A stretch of 32,840 nt of DNA from Bordetella parapertussis (GTDB lineage: Bacteria; Pseudomonadota; Gammaproteobacteria; Burkholderiales; SG8-41). Below, in pieces: positions 8,188-16,808 of the stretch. The stretch spans positions 1 to 32,840 of the forward strand of contig CAMBCF010000055.1 of the NCBI GenBank assembly GCA_945864585.1, given 5' to 3'. Below the pieces are notes generated by a model. That model did not search any database, was not told the DNA's origin, and worked only from the letters and a program-made list of their open reading frames with translations. The position numbers were made by a program, and so were the translations under genes. Numbering within the stretch: the first letter of the stretch is position 1; every line of letters starts with the position of its first letter.

Positions 8188-8955
8188 GTGTCAATCGAAA
8201 CGCCTATTTCCGCCAATTCCGGGGCCGCTGCCTGGCTGCAAACGCCGCTGGGGCAGTATCTGCTGGCGCGTGAACGCGCCTACATCGACAAAACCGTGGC
8301 TGATATTTTTGGTTACAACGCGTTGCAGATCGGCTGGCCGGCATTCGACTTGTTGCGCGCCAACCGCATGCCGTTGCGGGCCACGGTTGATTCTGGCGCG
8401 CCTGCGTGCCTGCGCGCGGATAGCGCCGAACTGCCGGTGATCAGCGCCAGCGTCGATCTGGTATTGCTGCCGCATGTGCTTGAATTCTCGGATAAGCCGC
8501 ACCAGATCCTGCGCGAAGTCGAGCGCGTTCTGGTGCCGGAGGGCCATCTGGTGGTGAGCTGTTTTAACCCGGTGAGTCTGTGGGGCGCGTGGCACTCCTT
8601 CGCCAAACGCGACAGTTATCCATGGCGCGGCCGTTTTATTCATCTCATGCGCTTGAAAGACTGGCTGGCTTTGCTGGGTTTTGAGGTGGCGGGCGGTGCG
8701 ATGGGCTGTTATATGCCGCCGTGTGCGAGCGAAAAATGGCTTGCACGCTTTCAGTTCATGGAATCCGCCGGCGATCGCTGGTGGCCGATCAGCGGCGCCG
8801 TGAGTTTTCTGCACGCGGTGAAGCGCGTGCGCGGCATGCGGGTAATCACACCGCAGTGGCCGCAGCCGCTGCGCAGCAAACAGCTCGCCACCGTGCCGCA
8901 AAAACAGGAAGATCAACTTGCCGCGCGTGGCGCCACGCCGGCAGAGGGGCAGTGA
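8188..8955 (+). CDS. SAM-dependent methyltransferase, YafS type
   Basis: This 255-residue protein resembles the class I methyltransferases found beside rnhA (YafS in E. coli). The N-terminal '[14 protein letters not shown]' and '[17 protein letters not shown]' mark the YafS group, in which SAM-binding motif I is degenerate. Later motifs are visible: '[12 protein letters not shown]' (about 90-101) and '[19 protein letters not shown]' (about 110-128). The substrate is not known. GTG 8188 is used; there is no clear ribosome site, and an A/T-rich stretch at 8100-8180 precedes it. The gene order mltD-methyltransferase-rnhA-dnaQ matches the E. coli neighbourhood except that gloB, normally between mltD and yafS, is absent. 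It ends 16 bases before rnhA. Confidence 0.82.
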   Translation: MSIETPISANSGAAAWLQTPLGQYLLARERAYIDKTVADIFGYNALQIGWPAFDLLRANRMPLRATVDSGAPACLRADSAELPVISASVDLVLLPHVLEFSDKPHQILREVERVLVPEGHLVVSCFNPVSLWGAWHSFAKRDSYPWRGRFIHLMRLKDWLALLGFEVAGGAMGCYMPPCASEKWLARFQFMESAGDRWWPISGAVSFLHAVKRVRGMRVITPQWPQPLRSKQLATVPQKQEDQLAARGATPAEGQ

Positions 8956-8971
8956 GGGGGCAGTGAGCGGC

Positions 8972-9409
8972 ATGGTGCAAATTTATACCGACGGGGCCTG
9001 CAAAGGAAACCCCGGCATCGGCGGCTGGGGTGTCTGGCTCAAAGTGGGCGGCCAGGAAAAAGAATTGTTTGGGGGCGAGGCGCAAACCACCAACAATCGC
9101 ATGGAACTCACTGCGGTGATCCGTGCCCTGGAAGCGTTAAAGCGCCGCTGCGCAGTGCAATTGCACACCGACTCTAAATACGTGCAGCAGGGCATCACCG
9201 CCTGGATACACGGCTGGAAAAAAAATGGCTGGCGCACGGCTGACAAAAAGCCGGTCAAGAACGACGATCTATGGAAACAACTCGACCAGCTCGCGCAGCA
9301 GCACGATATCCAGTGGTTGTGGGTAAAGGGCCACGCCGGACACGAGGGCAATGAACGTGCGGATCAGCTGGCGAATCGCGGCGTGGAGCAAGTGCAGCGT
9401 GGCGTATAG
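8972..9409 (+). CDS. rnhA: Ribonuclease HI
   Basis: This 145-residue enzyme cuts the RNA strand of RNA-DNA hybrids, removing primers and R-loops. The catalytic carboxylates are all present: Asp7 ([11 protein letters not shown]), Glu45 (NNRMEL), Asp67 (TDSKYV) and Asp131 (NERADQLAN), together with the loop His121 in '[10 protein letters not shown]'. The basic handle region '[20 protein letters not shown]' (78-97) is typical. ATG 8972 is used, with a purine-rich GAGGGGG at 8954-8960 upstream; an in-frame GTG at 8963 would add three residues and fits the spacing less well. It follows the methyltransferase gene closely, and dnaQ follows after 58 bases. Confidence 0.96.
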   Translation: MVQIYTDGACKGNPGIGGWGVWLKVGGQEKELFGGEAQTTNNRMELTAVIRALEALKRRCAVQLHTDSKYVQQGITAWIHGWKKNGWRTADKKPVKNDDLWKQLDQLAQQHDIQWLWVKGHAGHEGNERADQLANRGVEQVQRGV

Positions 9410-9467
9410 CGTCGGGCGTTGATCGTCACCCCGCGCACAGTCACTCCGAACTCTCAACTAAAAAAAC

Positions 9468-10160
9468 ATGCGCCAAATTATTCTCGACACCGAAACCACC
9501 GGCCTCGATCCGGCCCTGGGCAATCGCATTATCGAAATCGGCGGCGTGGAGATTGTGAACCGGCAAGCGACGGGCAAACATTTTCACCGCTACATCAATC
9601 CCGAGCGCGAGAGCGAGGAAGGGGCGCTGCAGGTCCACGGCATTACCAGCGAATTTCTCGCGGACAAACCGAAGTTTCGCGAGATCGCGCGTGAATTTCT
9701 GGATTACGTTGCCGGCGCCGAACTGGTGATACACAACGCGCCTTTTGACATCGCGTTTTTGAATCACGAGTTGCGCTTGCTCGACATGCAACCGATGAAA
9801 GAATACTGTCCGGACGTGATCGACACCCTGAAGCAGGCGCGCGAGTTGCATCCCGGCAAGCGCAACACCCTTGATGCGCTGTGTGAACGGTATCAAGTTA
9901 ACAACGCGGGCCGCACCTTGCACGGAGCGCTGCTCGACGCACAGCTGCTGGCCGAAGTTTATCTCGCAATGACCCGCGGGCAGAACAGTCTGCTGATCGA
10001 TACCGCGCCAGCCGCCGCAACGCCGTTTGAAATTAACGCGCGCGAGAAAGTTTCGATTCTGGTGTTACACGCCAGTGCTGAGGAACTCGCCGCACACCAG
10101 CAGCAACTGGCGGATATCGACAAAGCCAGTGGCGGCAAGTGTGTTTGGAAAAACCTGTAA
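9468..10160 (+). CDS. dnaQ: DNA polymerase III epsilon subunit (proofreading 3'-5' exonuclease)
   Basis: This 230-residue DEDDh exonuclease is the proofreader of the replicative polymerase. The active-site residues are visible: Asp7 and Glu9 in 'ILDTETTGLDP', Asp94 in 'HNAPFDIAFLNHEL', and His152 and Asp157 in 'LHGALLDAQLLAEVY'. The C-terminal part (about 185-230) is where epsilon binds the alpha subunit. 'GGKCVWKNL' at the end resembles the usual terminal sequence of betaproteobacterial DnaQ. The length is slightly under the E. coli protein. rnhA lies just upstream as in many proteobacteria. It converges with tal on the other strand, with only 16 bases between the stops. Confidence 0.95.
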   Translation: MRQIILDTETTGLDPALGNRIIEIGGVEIVNRQATGKHFHRYINPERESEEGALQVHGITSEFLADKPKFREIAREFLDYVAGAELVIHNAPFDIAFLNHELRLLDMQPMKEYCPDVIDTLKQARELHPGKRNTLDALCERYQVNNAGRTLHGALLDAQLLAEVYLAMTRGQNSLLIDTAPAAATPFEINAREKVSILVLHASAEELAAHQQQLADIDKASGGKCVWKNL

Positions 10161-10176
10161 AAAACATATCGCTATG

Positions 10177-11253
10177 TTACGACAGCAGTTGCAACAACTG
10201 ATCAAACGCCTGCGCAAACAGTTTAACGCCGTCCGCTTGCAGTGTTTCCCCGGCCTGCTGCAGGTCGATGCCGGCCATGGCCAGCGCCTCGAAATGCGCC
10301 TGCGCTTGGTTCGTTCCGCGCTCGAGTGTGGCCTCGGCTTTACCGTGATCGCGAAACGCAGCGAGTGTGGCATCGGGCACGGTGTTGACAGTGTCCGCAG
10401 CTATCAATGACTCTACGTAGAGTACGTCGCTATACGCCGGGTTCTTGGTACCGGTGCTGGCCCACAACATGAATTGCGGTTGAGCGCCGCGCGCGGCGAG
10501 GGGCGCAAACGTGCTGGACTTAAAGGTTTTTTGATAGTCACGATACGCCAGTTTTGCCAGCGCAACGCCTGCTTTTCCGCGCAGTAACAATGCCGCGCCG
10601 CCTATGCCGTCAAGTTGCTTGTCGATGAGCGTATCGACGCGGCTTAAAAACAAACTCGCAACCGATTTGACCGGACGCGGATCACCACCGGCGTCTACCA
10701 GCCGTTGCAGGCCGCGCACATAAGCTTGTGCTACCGCATGCACATGTGCAAGCGAGAACATCAGGGTGACGTTGACCGAGCAGCCGTGCGCGATCAGTTC
10801 TTCAATGGCTTGCCGCCCGGCAGCGGTAGCCGGTACCTTGATCAGCAGATTTTCGCGTTGCACTGCGGCTTTGAGCCGCAGCCCTGCCGCTACCGTGCCT
10901 GCGGCGTCGTGCGCGAGTGCGGGTGAAACTTCGAGGCTGACATAACCATCGCGTCCGCCGGTGCGCCGGTACTCGGGCTGCATCAAATCGCAGGCGGCCT
11001 GTATGTCAGGAATTACCAGCGCCTCATACAGCGGTTCGGCGGCCGTTTTCGCCGCCTTCAGCCGTTGCACGTCGTCACGATAATACGGGCTTTCACTGAT
11101 GGCCTTGAAAAAAATCGCCGGATTGGAAGTGACGCCGCTGATGCCGTCTTCAGTGATCAGCTGTTGCAGGCCGCCTTCCTGAATCAGTGTGCGCGACAGA
11201 TTGTCGAGCCAGATGCTCTGCCCGAGTTGTTTGGTTTGGCGTAGAGCGTTCAT
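10177..11253 (-). CDS. tal: Transaldolase
   Basis: This 358-residue pentose-phosphate enzyme transfers the dihydroxyacetone unit between sugar phosphates. Family signatures are clear: 'GISGVTSNPAIFFKAI' (37-52), 'GYVSLEVSPALAHD' (103-116) and the Schiff-base lysine, Lys139, in 'NLLIKVPAT'. The length fits the longer transaldolase subgroup (about 360 residues) rather than the 317-residue E. coli type. The start overlaps the nudC stop by one base (TGATG on the minus strand), so the two genes form a coupled pair. Confidence 0.95.
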   Translation of the reverse strand: MNALRQTKQLGQSIWLDNLSRTLIQEGGLQQLITEDGISGVTSNPAIFFKAISESPYYRDDVQRLKAAKTAAEPLYEALVIPDIQAACDLMQPEYRRTGGRDGYVSLEVSPALAHDAAGTVAAGLRLKAAVQRENLLIKVPATAAGRQAIEELIAHGCSVNVTLMFSLAHVHAVAQAYVRGLQRLVDAGGDPRPVKSVASLFLSRVDTLIDKQLDGIGGAALLLRGKAGVALAKLAYRDYQKTFKSSTFAPLAARGAQPQFMLWASTGTKNPAYSDVLYVESLIAADTVNTVPDATLAAFRDHGKAEATLERGTNQAQAHFEALAMAGIDLQQAGETLQADGVKLFAQAFDQLLQLLS

Positions 11254-12089
11254 CAGGTTCTGGGCATTTTTTTCAGCTCTGCCGCGATGGTGTTAATCAT
11301 GCGCCGTGAAATGCTGATGCCCGGCGGCAGGTTCGGCATCTCATCGACATCGAAAAATGCCGCTTCTTCGATTTCGACACCATCGGGTGTGACCGCGCCA
11401 CCGGCATACTCGGCGGTGAAAGCGATCATCAGGTTATTGGGGAAAGGCCACGGCTGGCTGCCGAAGTAGCGGATGTTTTTGATTTCGACGCCGACTTCTT
11501 CACGGGTTTCGCGTATCACCGTCGATTCCAGCGTCTCGCCCGGCTCGACAAACCCCGCCAGCGCCGAATAACGCGTGTTGCCCCAGCCGACTTTACGCGC
11601 CAGCAACAATTTGCGGCCGTGCGTAATCAGTATCATTATCACCGGTGCGACCGGCGGGTAACTCGTGCGCTTGCAAGGAACACAAATGCGCGCACGTTCA
11701 TTTTCGCGTGGCACGGTTTCGCCGCCGCAGCGCCCGCAGTATCGATGGTTGCGGTTCCACTCGAGGATTTGAATCGCGCGGCCGGATACGCCGGCAAGTG
11801 TGTCATCGAGGTGCCCGAGCAGGTCGCGCAGACCCAGCATTGCATGGCCGTTGGGCGCGGTCTGCGCGGTGGCAAGTTCAGCGGCGTAGCAATGCTCGCC
11901 GCCGTAAGTGCCGAGGTAGTGTTCCTGCAGCGTTTCGAGACCGTGTTCGGCGGGATGCGCGCAGGTGAGCAGCACCGGGCTGTCGTCTGTCATGCGCACC
12001 ATCACGCGCCCGCTTTCAAAGGCGAACCATAACGCGCTGCTGCTGCGTGTTTCCGGTGCTTTGAAATGCGGAAGATACTCTTTGCTCAT
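11253..12089 (-). CDS. nudC: NADH pyrophosphatase (NAD-capped RNA decapping)
   Basis: This 278-residue Nudix hydrolase cleaves NADH and removes NAD caps from RNA. The four zinc-binding cysteines are at 118, 121, 136 and 139. The Nudix box runs from Gly179 to about residue 203, with the core 'RETREEVG' at 193-200. The NudC-specific motif 'SQPWPFP' is at 211-217, which separates it from other Nudix enzymes. A CAGGAT stretch before ATG may serve as ribosome site. It leads a two-gene unit with tal and diverges from the peroxidase gene. Confidence 0.95.
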   Translation of the reverse strand: MSKEYLPHFKAPETRSSSALWFAFESGRVMVRMTDDSPVLLTCAHPAEHGLETLQEHYLGTYGGEHCYAAELATAQTAPNGHAMLGLRDLLGHLDDTLAGVSGRAIQILEWNRNHRYCGRCGGETVPRENERARICVPCKRTSYPPVAPVIMILITHGRKLLLARKVGWGNTRYSALAGFVEPGETLESTVIRETREEVGVEIKNIRYFGSQPWPFPNNLMIAFTAEYAGGAVTPDGVEIEEAAFFDVDEMPNLPPGISISRRMINTIAAELKKMPRT

Positions 12090-12212
12090 GTTGAATCCTG
12101 TTGATCTGCGTTAAGTGGCCGATCCGTTTGCTCTTCGTACGACAACGGATTTTCGCCCATTTAATGCCATAATCCAACTCTGTTTTACGCAATTGCACGC
12201 AACTTCCACCGA

Positions 12213-13442
12213 ATGCTTAAATTTCGCTCGATCATTGCCGTTGTTTCGGCATTGGCGCTGCCGCTGACGGCGATGGCGCAAGGCAACCCGCTGGGGCTGA
12301 ACGCCGAGGAAATCCGCCTGATATTGCGTCACGGCCCGTGGCCCGCGCCGTGGACGCGCGATGCCAGTAACAGGGTGTCGGGCAAGCCGGAGGCGATTGC
12401 ATTGGGCGAACGGCTTTTTTTCGAGCCTGCTCTTTCCGCCACCGGCAGCGTATCGTGCGCAACCTGCCATGTGCCCGACAAAAACTGGGCTGACGGGCGC
12501 AAGCTCGGTGTGGCGCTGGGGGAGGTGGATCGCAATACGCCGAGCGTGTTGAACGTGCGCTATCAGCGCTGGTTTGGCTGGGACGGTGCGAACGATAATT
12601 TGTGGTCGCAGAGTGTGCGACCGCTGCTGGATGCGAAAGAGATGGGGGCGAGCGAACGCCATGTAGCGCAGTTGCTGCGCGGTGACCCTGATCTCGCGTG
12701 CCGTTACCGCAAGGCGTTCGCGCGCGCGCCACTGGCCGACGACGAAATGTTGATGATTGATGTGGGCAAGGCGCTGGCTGCGTTTCAGGAAACGCTGATC
12801 ACAGGGCGCACGCTTTTCGACGATTTTCGCGACGCGGTAATGCGCAACGACTGGAAAGCGGCCGCAGCTTACCCGGAGAACGCGCTGCGCGGTGCGCGTA
12901 TTTTCATGGGCAAGGGCAACTGCAGCCTGTGTCATTTCGGGCCGAATTTTTCGAACGGCGAGTTTCACGAAATTGGTATTCCGATTGTCAAAAAATCCGG
13001 CGGCATCGATTGGGGACGTTATCAAGGCATCAAAAGTTTGCGCGCGAGCCGCTTTAATTTGCTGGGCGCGTATAACGACGACAGAACCAAAGCCACCGGG
13101 CAATCCACGCGTTTTGTAGAGCTTGCGCCGCAGACCTTCGAACAATTCAAGGCGCCGGGTCTGCGCAATGTCGCGCTCAGCGCACCCTATATGCATAATG
13201 GTCACCTGGCGACGTTGCGCGATGTGTTAAAGCACTATTCCGGGATTGACGTGACGCTGTTGCATCAGGCGCACATCTACGCCGGCGATGTGATGGCGGA
13301 AGCGGTGCCGACCGATAGCGTATTGCAGCCGCTGAAACTCAGTGACCAGGAAATCAGCGATGCGGTGGCGTTTCTCGAAACCTTGAGCGAACGCGTGCCG
13401 GTGAAATTTCAGCCTGGCTCTGTTAAAAATAAATGTTTATAA
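12213..13442 (+). CDS. Di-heme cytochrome c peroxidase / MauG family protein
   Basis: This 409-residue periplasmic protein carries two c-type heme sites, CATCH (82-86) and CSLCH (237-241). A signal peptide is visible at 1-22 ('SIIAVVSALALPLTAMAQ'). The region 'FFEPALSATGSVSCATC', 'NTPSVLNV' and 'FKAPGLRNVALSAPYMHNG' is typical of the bacterial cytochrome c peroxidase/MauG superfamily. It may reduce hydrogen peroxide with electrons from a small cytochrome, or oxidise a protein partner as MauG does; the sequence alone does not decide. The gene starts at ATG 12213, with no clear ribosome site. Two other oxidoreductase genes follow on the same strand with gaps of 13 and 21 bases. Confidence 0.88.
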   Translation: MLKFRSIIAVVSALALPLTAMAQGNPLGLNAEEIRLILRHGPWPAPWTRDASNRVSGKPEAIALGERLFFEPALSATGSVSCATCHVPDKNWADGRKLGVALGEVDRNTPSVLNVRYQRWFGWDGANDNLWSQSVRPLLDAKEMGASERHVAQLLRGDPDLACRYRKAFARAPLADDEMLMIDVGKALAAFQETLITGRTLFDDFRDAVMRNDWKAAAAYPENALRGARIFMGKGNCSLCHFGPNFSNGEFHEIGIPIVKKSGGIDWGRYQGIKSLRASRFNLLGAYNDDRTKATGQSTRFVELAPQTFEQFKAPGLRNVALSAPYMHNGHLATLRDVLKHYSGIDVTLLHQAHIYAGDVMAEAVPTDSVLQPLKLSDQEISDAVAFLETLSERVPVKFQPGSVKNKCL

Positions 13443-13455
13443 ACAAAGGGCTAGT

Positions 13456-14418
13456 ATGAGTATCCCCAATGGCATCAAAGCCCATTTGCGGCTCCCGGTG
13501 TTGGCCGCGCCGATGTTTGTGGTATCCGGCCCCGAACTGGTAATTGAGCAGTGCAAAGCCGGCGTGATCGGCTCGTTTCCCGCGCTGAACGCACGGCCGC
13601 AGGAAGACCTTGACCAGTGGCTGACACGCATCGAAACCGAACTGGCGCTGTATCAGCAGCAGAATCCCGGCAGGAAAGTCGCGCCATTCGCGGTGAACCT
13701 CATCGTGAACAAGGCAAACAAGCGCCTTGAGCAGGATACCGAAGTCGTACTCGCGCACAAAGTGCCGATAGTGATTACCTCGCTGTCCGCGCCCACCGCC
13801 ATGGTGCCGCGGGTGCATGCCTATGGCGGCATGGTGTTTCACGACGTGATCAAAGTGCGGCACGCGGAAAAAGCGCTGGAAGCCGGCGTCGACGGCCTGA
13901 TTGCGGTGTGCGGCGGCGCGGGTGGGCACGCGGGCACGCTCAATCCGTTCGCGCTGGTGAATGAATTGCGGCGTATCCATGCAGGACCGCTGGTGCTGTC
14001 GGGGGCGATCACCAATGGCTCCGCGATATTGGCTGCGGAAGCTATGGGTTGCGATCTCGCCTATCTGGGCACGCGCTTCATTGCCACGCAGGAATCGCTG
14101 GCGGTGGAGGGCTACAAGAAAATGATCGTCGATTCGAATTCCGGGGATGTGGTCTACACGCCGCTGTTTTCAGGCGTGCACGGCAGCTACCTCGCAGGCA
14201 GCATACGCAATGCGGGGCTGGACCCAGATAATTTGCCGATGATCGAAACGCCGGGGCTCTACCGCAATCGCGAAGATCGCCCGAAAACCTGGAAAGAGAT
14301 CTGGGGGGCGGGGCAGGGTGTGGGCGACATTGATGACGTGCCGAGTGTGGCGGCGTTGGTGGATCGGCTGGAGCGGGAGTATTTGGAGGCGCGGCGCCGG
14401 TTGGGCTGCGGTTCCTAA
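13456..14418 (+). CDS. Nitronate monooxygenase-like FMN enzyme (2-nitropropane dioxygenase family)
   Basis: The 320-residue protein has the TIM-barrel pattern of the NMO family: 'LPVLAAPMFVVSGPELV' at the N-terminus, 'VNLIVNKANKR' (about 75-85), the phosphate/glycine loop 'VCGGAGGHAGTLNPFALV' (about 154-171) and 'AEAMGCDLAYLGTRFIAT' (about 194-211) at the FMN-phosphate site. Known members oxidise nitronates, and several act as FMN-dependent reductases, so the substrate is open. AAAGGG at 13445-13450 precedes ATG 13456 by five bases. It lies between the peroxidase and the Gfo/Idh gene and is probably co-transcribed with both. Confidence 0.87.
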   Translation: MSIPNGIKAHLRLPVLAAPMFVVSGPELVIEQCKAGVIGSFPALNARPQEDLDQWLTRIETELALYQQQNPGRKVAPFAVNLIVNKANKRLEQDTEVVLAHKVPIVITSLSAPTAMVPRVHAYGGMVFHDVIKVRHAEKALEAGVDGLIAVCGGAGGHAGTLNPFALVNELRRIHAGPLVLSGAITNGSAILAAEAMGCDLAYLGTRFIATQESLAVEGYKKMIVDSNSGDVVYTPLFSGVHGSYLAGSIRNAGLDPDNLPMIETPGLYRNREDRPKTWKEIWGAGQGVGDIDDVPSVAALVDRLEREYLEARRRLGCGS

Positions 14419-14439
14419 TAAACTTTGGAGCTACCAAAC

Positions 14440-15441
14440 ATGAGTGAAACCAAGCCCGTGCGCTGGGGCATCGTCGGTCTGGGCTGGGCGGCATCGGATT
14501 TTGTTGCGCCTGCAATGATTAACAGTCCGGGCTCGGAAATCGCCGCCTGTCTGGGCAGCACGCTGGAAAAAACACAGGCGTTTGCACAGCGTTTTAAGGT
14601 CGCGCGCACACACACGGATTTGCATGCGCTGCTGCATGATCCCGGCATCGACGCGGTTTATATCGCATTGCCGAATGCCCTGCATCACGAAGCGGTACTG
14701 GCTGGCGCCAAGGCGCAAAAACACATGCTGTGCGAAAAGCCTTTTGCGATACGCACCGATCATGCGCGCGAGATGGCGGATGCGTGCAAAAAGGCAGGCT
14801 TGATATTGCGCATTGCGCACCAGATACGCATGGATGCGGCGGTGGGACGCGTGCGGGAAATCGTGCAGTCGGGGCGGCTGGGCAAAATTGTTGCCATGAC
14901 ACTGGAACGCACTTCGGCGATGCCGCCGCGCAAAACCTGGCGGCTCGACAATTCGCAAAGCGGCGTGATGTACGACGTCGGTGTGCATCTGCTCGATCTG
15001 GTGCAGTGGGTCAGTGGGCAAAAGTTTGTTGAAGTCAGCGCGTACACCCATCCCGATCGTCGCGACGGCCATGCGGATGACACCTTTACCGTGCTGGGCC
15101 GCTTGTCGGGCGGCGGCCACGCGCAGGTGCGCGCCACTCGCGAAGTGCCGCAGGGCGAAAACAATCTGCTGATTGAAGGCTCGGCAGCGACGCTGGTGAC
15201 ATCGCCGCTGCGCTGGGCGCAGGAGCACATCATTACCGTGCGCGACAAAAATGGCGCAACCGAGGAACGTTTTCCCGCCAGCCCTGCGTATGAGTTTCAA
15301 GTGCAGGCGTTTGAAGGCGAATTGCGTGGTAAGCGCAGCAACCTCGCCGACGGTGATGACGGCGCTTATACGGTGGCGGTGACCAACGCGATTTTGCAAA
15401 GCATAGCTGAACGGCGGATTGTGCCGGTGGCAGTGGCTTAG
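14440..15441 (+). CDS. Gfo/Idh/MocA-family NAD(P)-dependent oxidoreductase
   Basis: This 333-residue protein has an N-terminal Rossmann fold, 'WGIVGLGWAASDFVAPAM' (about 8-25), the family motif 'CEKPF' with the conserved lysine (about 97-101), and the alpha/beta C-terminal domain with 'DVGVHLLDLVQW'. Members oxidise or reduce sugars, inositol or their derivatives; the substrate cannot be told. TTGGAG at 14425-14430 gives a ribosome site nine bases before ATG 14440. It closes the three-gene set started by the peroxidase. Confidence 0.88.
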   Translation: MSETKPVRWGIVGLGWAASDFVAPAMINSPGSEIAACLGSTLEKTQAFAQRFKVARTHTDLHALLHDPGIDAVYIALPNALHHEAVLAGAKAQKHMLCEKPFAIRTDHAREMADACKKAGLILRIAHQIRMDAAVGRVREIVQSGRLGKIVAMTLERTSAMPPRKTWRLDNSQSGVMYDVGVHLLDLVQWVSGQKFVEVSAYTHPDRRDGHADDTFTVLGRLSGGGHAQVRATREVPQGENNLLIEGSAATLVTSPLRWAQEHIITVRDKNGATEERFPASPAYEFQVQAFEGELRGKRSNLADGDDGAYTVAVTNAILQSIAERRIVPVAVA

Positions 15442-15606
15442 GTTGTGTGTTTTTTCCGGCACTTAGCGCAGTAACACGGAGCCGGATGCGCGATGCTCTT
15501 GGTAATTAGCCTCAATTATTTTGGGGGTAATCGCGAATATCCCCTGCAGCGCCTTGCGGATCATGCATGTTGTATCCGAAAGTTGCGATGTAGAAAAGCG
15601 TAATGC

Positions 15607-16734
15607 ATGAGCAGCACTATTTCCCAGCCTAATGTCACCGGGGATCTCGAATCCAGAATTCGCGCAGCGCGCATTCTGGTGGTGGACGACAATCCCGACC
15701 AGCTTGACTTGATCGCAGTCATGCTGAGCAGGCAGGGTTATCCCAACGTGGAATTGACTTCTGATCCCACATCGGTGGCGTCCGCTTACGCGTCCCGGCC
15801 GTATGACTTGATATTGCTCGACATGGAAATGCCGGTTATGAATGGCATTGAAGTCATGCGCCAGTTGAAAGGCGAGCTGCGGGGCGGCTTCATGCCGGTG
15901 ATTGTATTGACTGCACACGAAGGCGCCGACGTGCGTCTGCTGGCGTTGCAGGAAGGCGCGCGCGATTATATTGCCAAGCCGTTTGTGGCCACCGAGTTCG
16001 CGCACCGCATACACAACCATCTTGAAGTAAGCATGCTCTACCGTGAACGCGAGATGCAAAATGAAATCCTCGAGATCAAGGTCGCCGAACGCACCCAGGA
16101 ATTAAAAGAATCGCAGGCGGAAATTCTGCGCCGTCTCGCCAAAGCCGGTGAGTTTCGGGATACCGACACCGATAACCACGTGACGCGCGTCAGTCACAGT
16201 TGCCGTGCGCTGGCGCGGGCAGCCGGGATGGATCAGCATGGTATGGAAATGATCTACATGGCCAGCCCGCTACACGACATCGGCAAGATTGGTGTCGCGG
16301 ATCACATACCGCTGAAGAAGGGGCGCCTGAGTGAGGCGGAGCAGGTGATCATGCGCCAGCACGTTCAATATGGCGTCGCGATGCTGGGTAATCACCCCGC
16401 GCCGGTGCTGCAGGTGGCTTGCACTATCGCGCAGAATCACCATGAAAAGTGGGATGGCAGTGGCTACCCGAACGCGCTCGCGGGCATGGCTATTCCGATT
16501 GAAGCGCGCATCGTTGCCATTTGCGATGTGTTCGATGCCTTGACCTCGGTGCGGCCGTACAAGGTGGCATGGACGGTAGAATCCGCGATTGAATTTTTAC
16601 AACACGAGGCGGGGCAGCATTTCGACCCGCATCTGGTCGGATTGTTTGTGAAAATATTGCCCGAAATTCTGACCGTCCGCGAGCGCTTTCGCGATCCGGG
16701 GGATATGCCTGTTGCGCCGCCACAGCGCGCTTAG
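15607..16734 (+). CDS. Response regulator with HD-GYP cyclic-di-GMP phosphodiesterase domain
   Basis: This 375-residue two-domain protein has a receiver domain (about 20-140) with acidic 'VVDDNPDQ', phospho-acceptor Asp72 in 'LILLDMEMPVMNG' and Lys124 in 'AKPF'. A helical linker (about 145-180) is probably a coiled coil. The HD-GYP domain follows, with His223-Asp224 in 'PLHDIGKIGV' and 'HHEKWDGSGYP' (278-288), so the metal and GYP residues are intact and it is likely active against c-di-GMP. No histidine kinase gene is adjacent. ATG 15607 is used. The 165-base gap before it shows no clear promoter to me. Confidence 0.93.
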   Translation: MSSTISQPNVTGDLESRIRAARILVVDDNPDQLDLIAVMLSRQGYPNVELTSDPTSVASAYASRPYDLILLDMEMPVMNGIEVMRQLKGELRGGFMPVIVLTAHEGADVRLLALQEGARDYIAKPFVATEFAHRIHNHLEVSMLYREREMQNEILEIKVAERTQELKESQAEILRRLAKAGEFRDTDTDNHVTRVSHSCRALARAAGMDQHGMEMIYMASPLHDIGKIGVADHIPLKKGRLSEAEQVIMRQHVQYGVAMLGNHPAPVLQVACTIAQNHHEKWDGSGYPNALAGMAIPIEARIVAICDVFDALTSVRPYKVAWTVESAIEFLQHEAGQHFDPHLVGLFVKILPEILTVRERFRDPGDMPVAPPQRA

Positions 16735-16808
16735 GCGCCGCGCCGGCCGCGGTATGCGAAAGTCCGTGCGCTCACATCAGTGGGCATTCAACCCCTGGCT
16801 GGCATCGA

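Noticed and set aside
12111-13205. 364-codon open frame on the minus strand
   Set aside because: It is antisense to the di-heme peroxidase, which has a signal peptide and both CXXCH sites; the opposite frame is Arg/His/Gln-rich with no motif.
14431-15462. 343-codon open frame on the minus strand
   Set aside because: Antisense to the Gfo/Idh/MocA gene, composition typical of a GC-rich shadow frame.
15463-16059. 198-codon minus-strand frame over the start of the HD-GYP gene
   Set aside because: It overlaps the conserved receiver domain and shows no protein motif.
16738-16752. CCGCG-CCGGC-CGCGG hairpin after the HD-GYP gene
   Set aside because: Short stem in very GC-rich sequence without a T-run; not enough to call a terminator.
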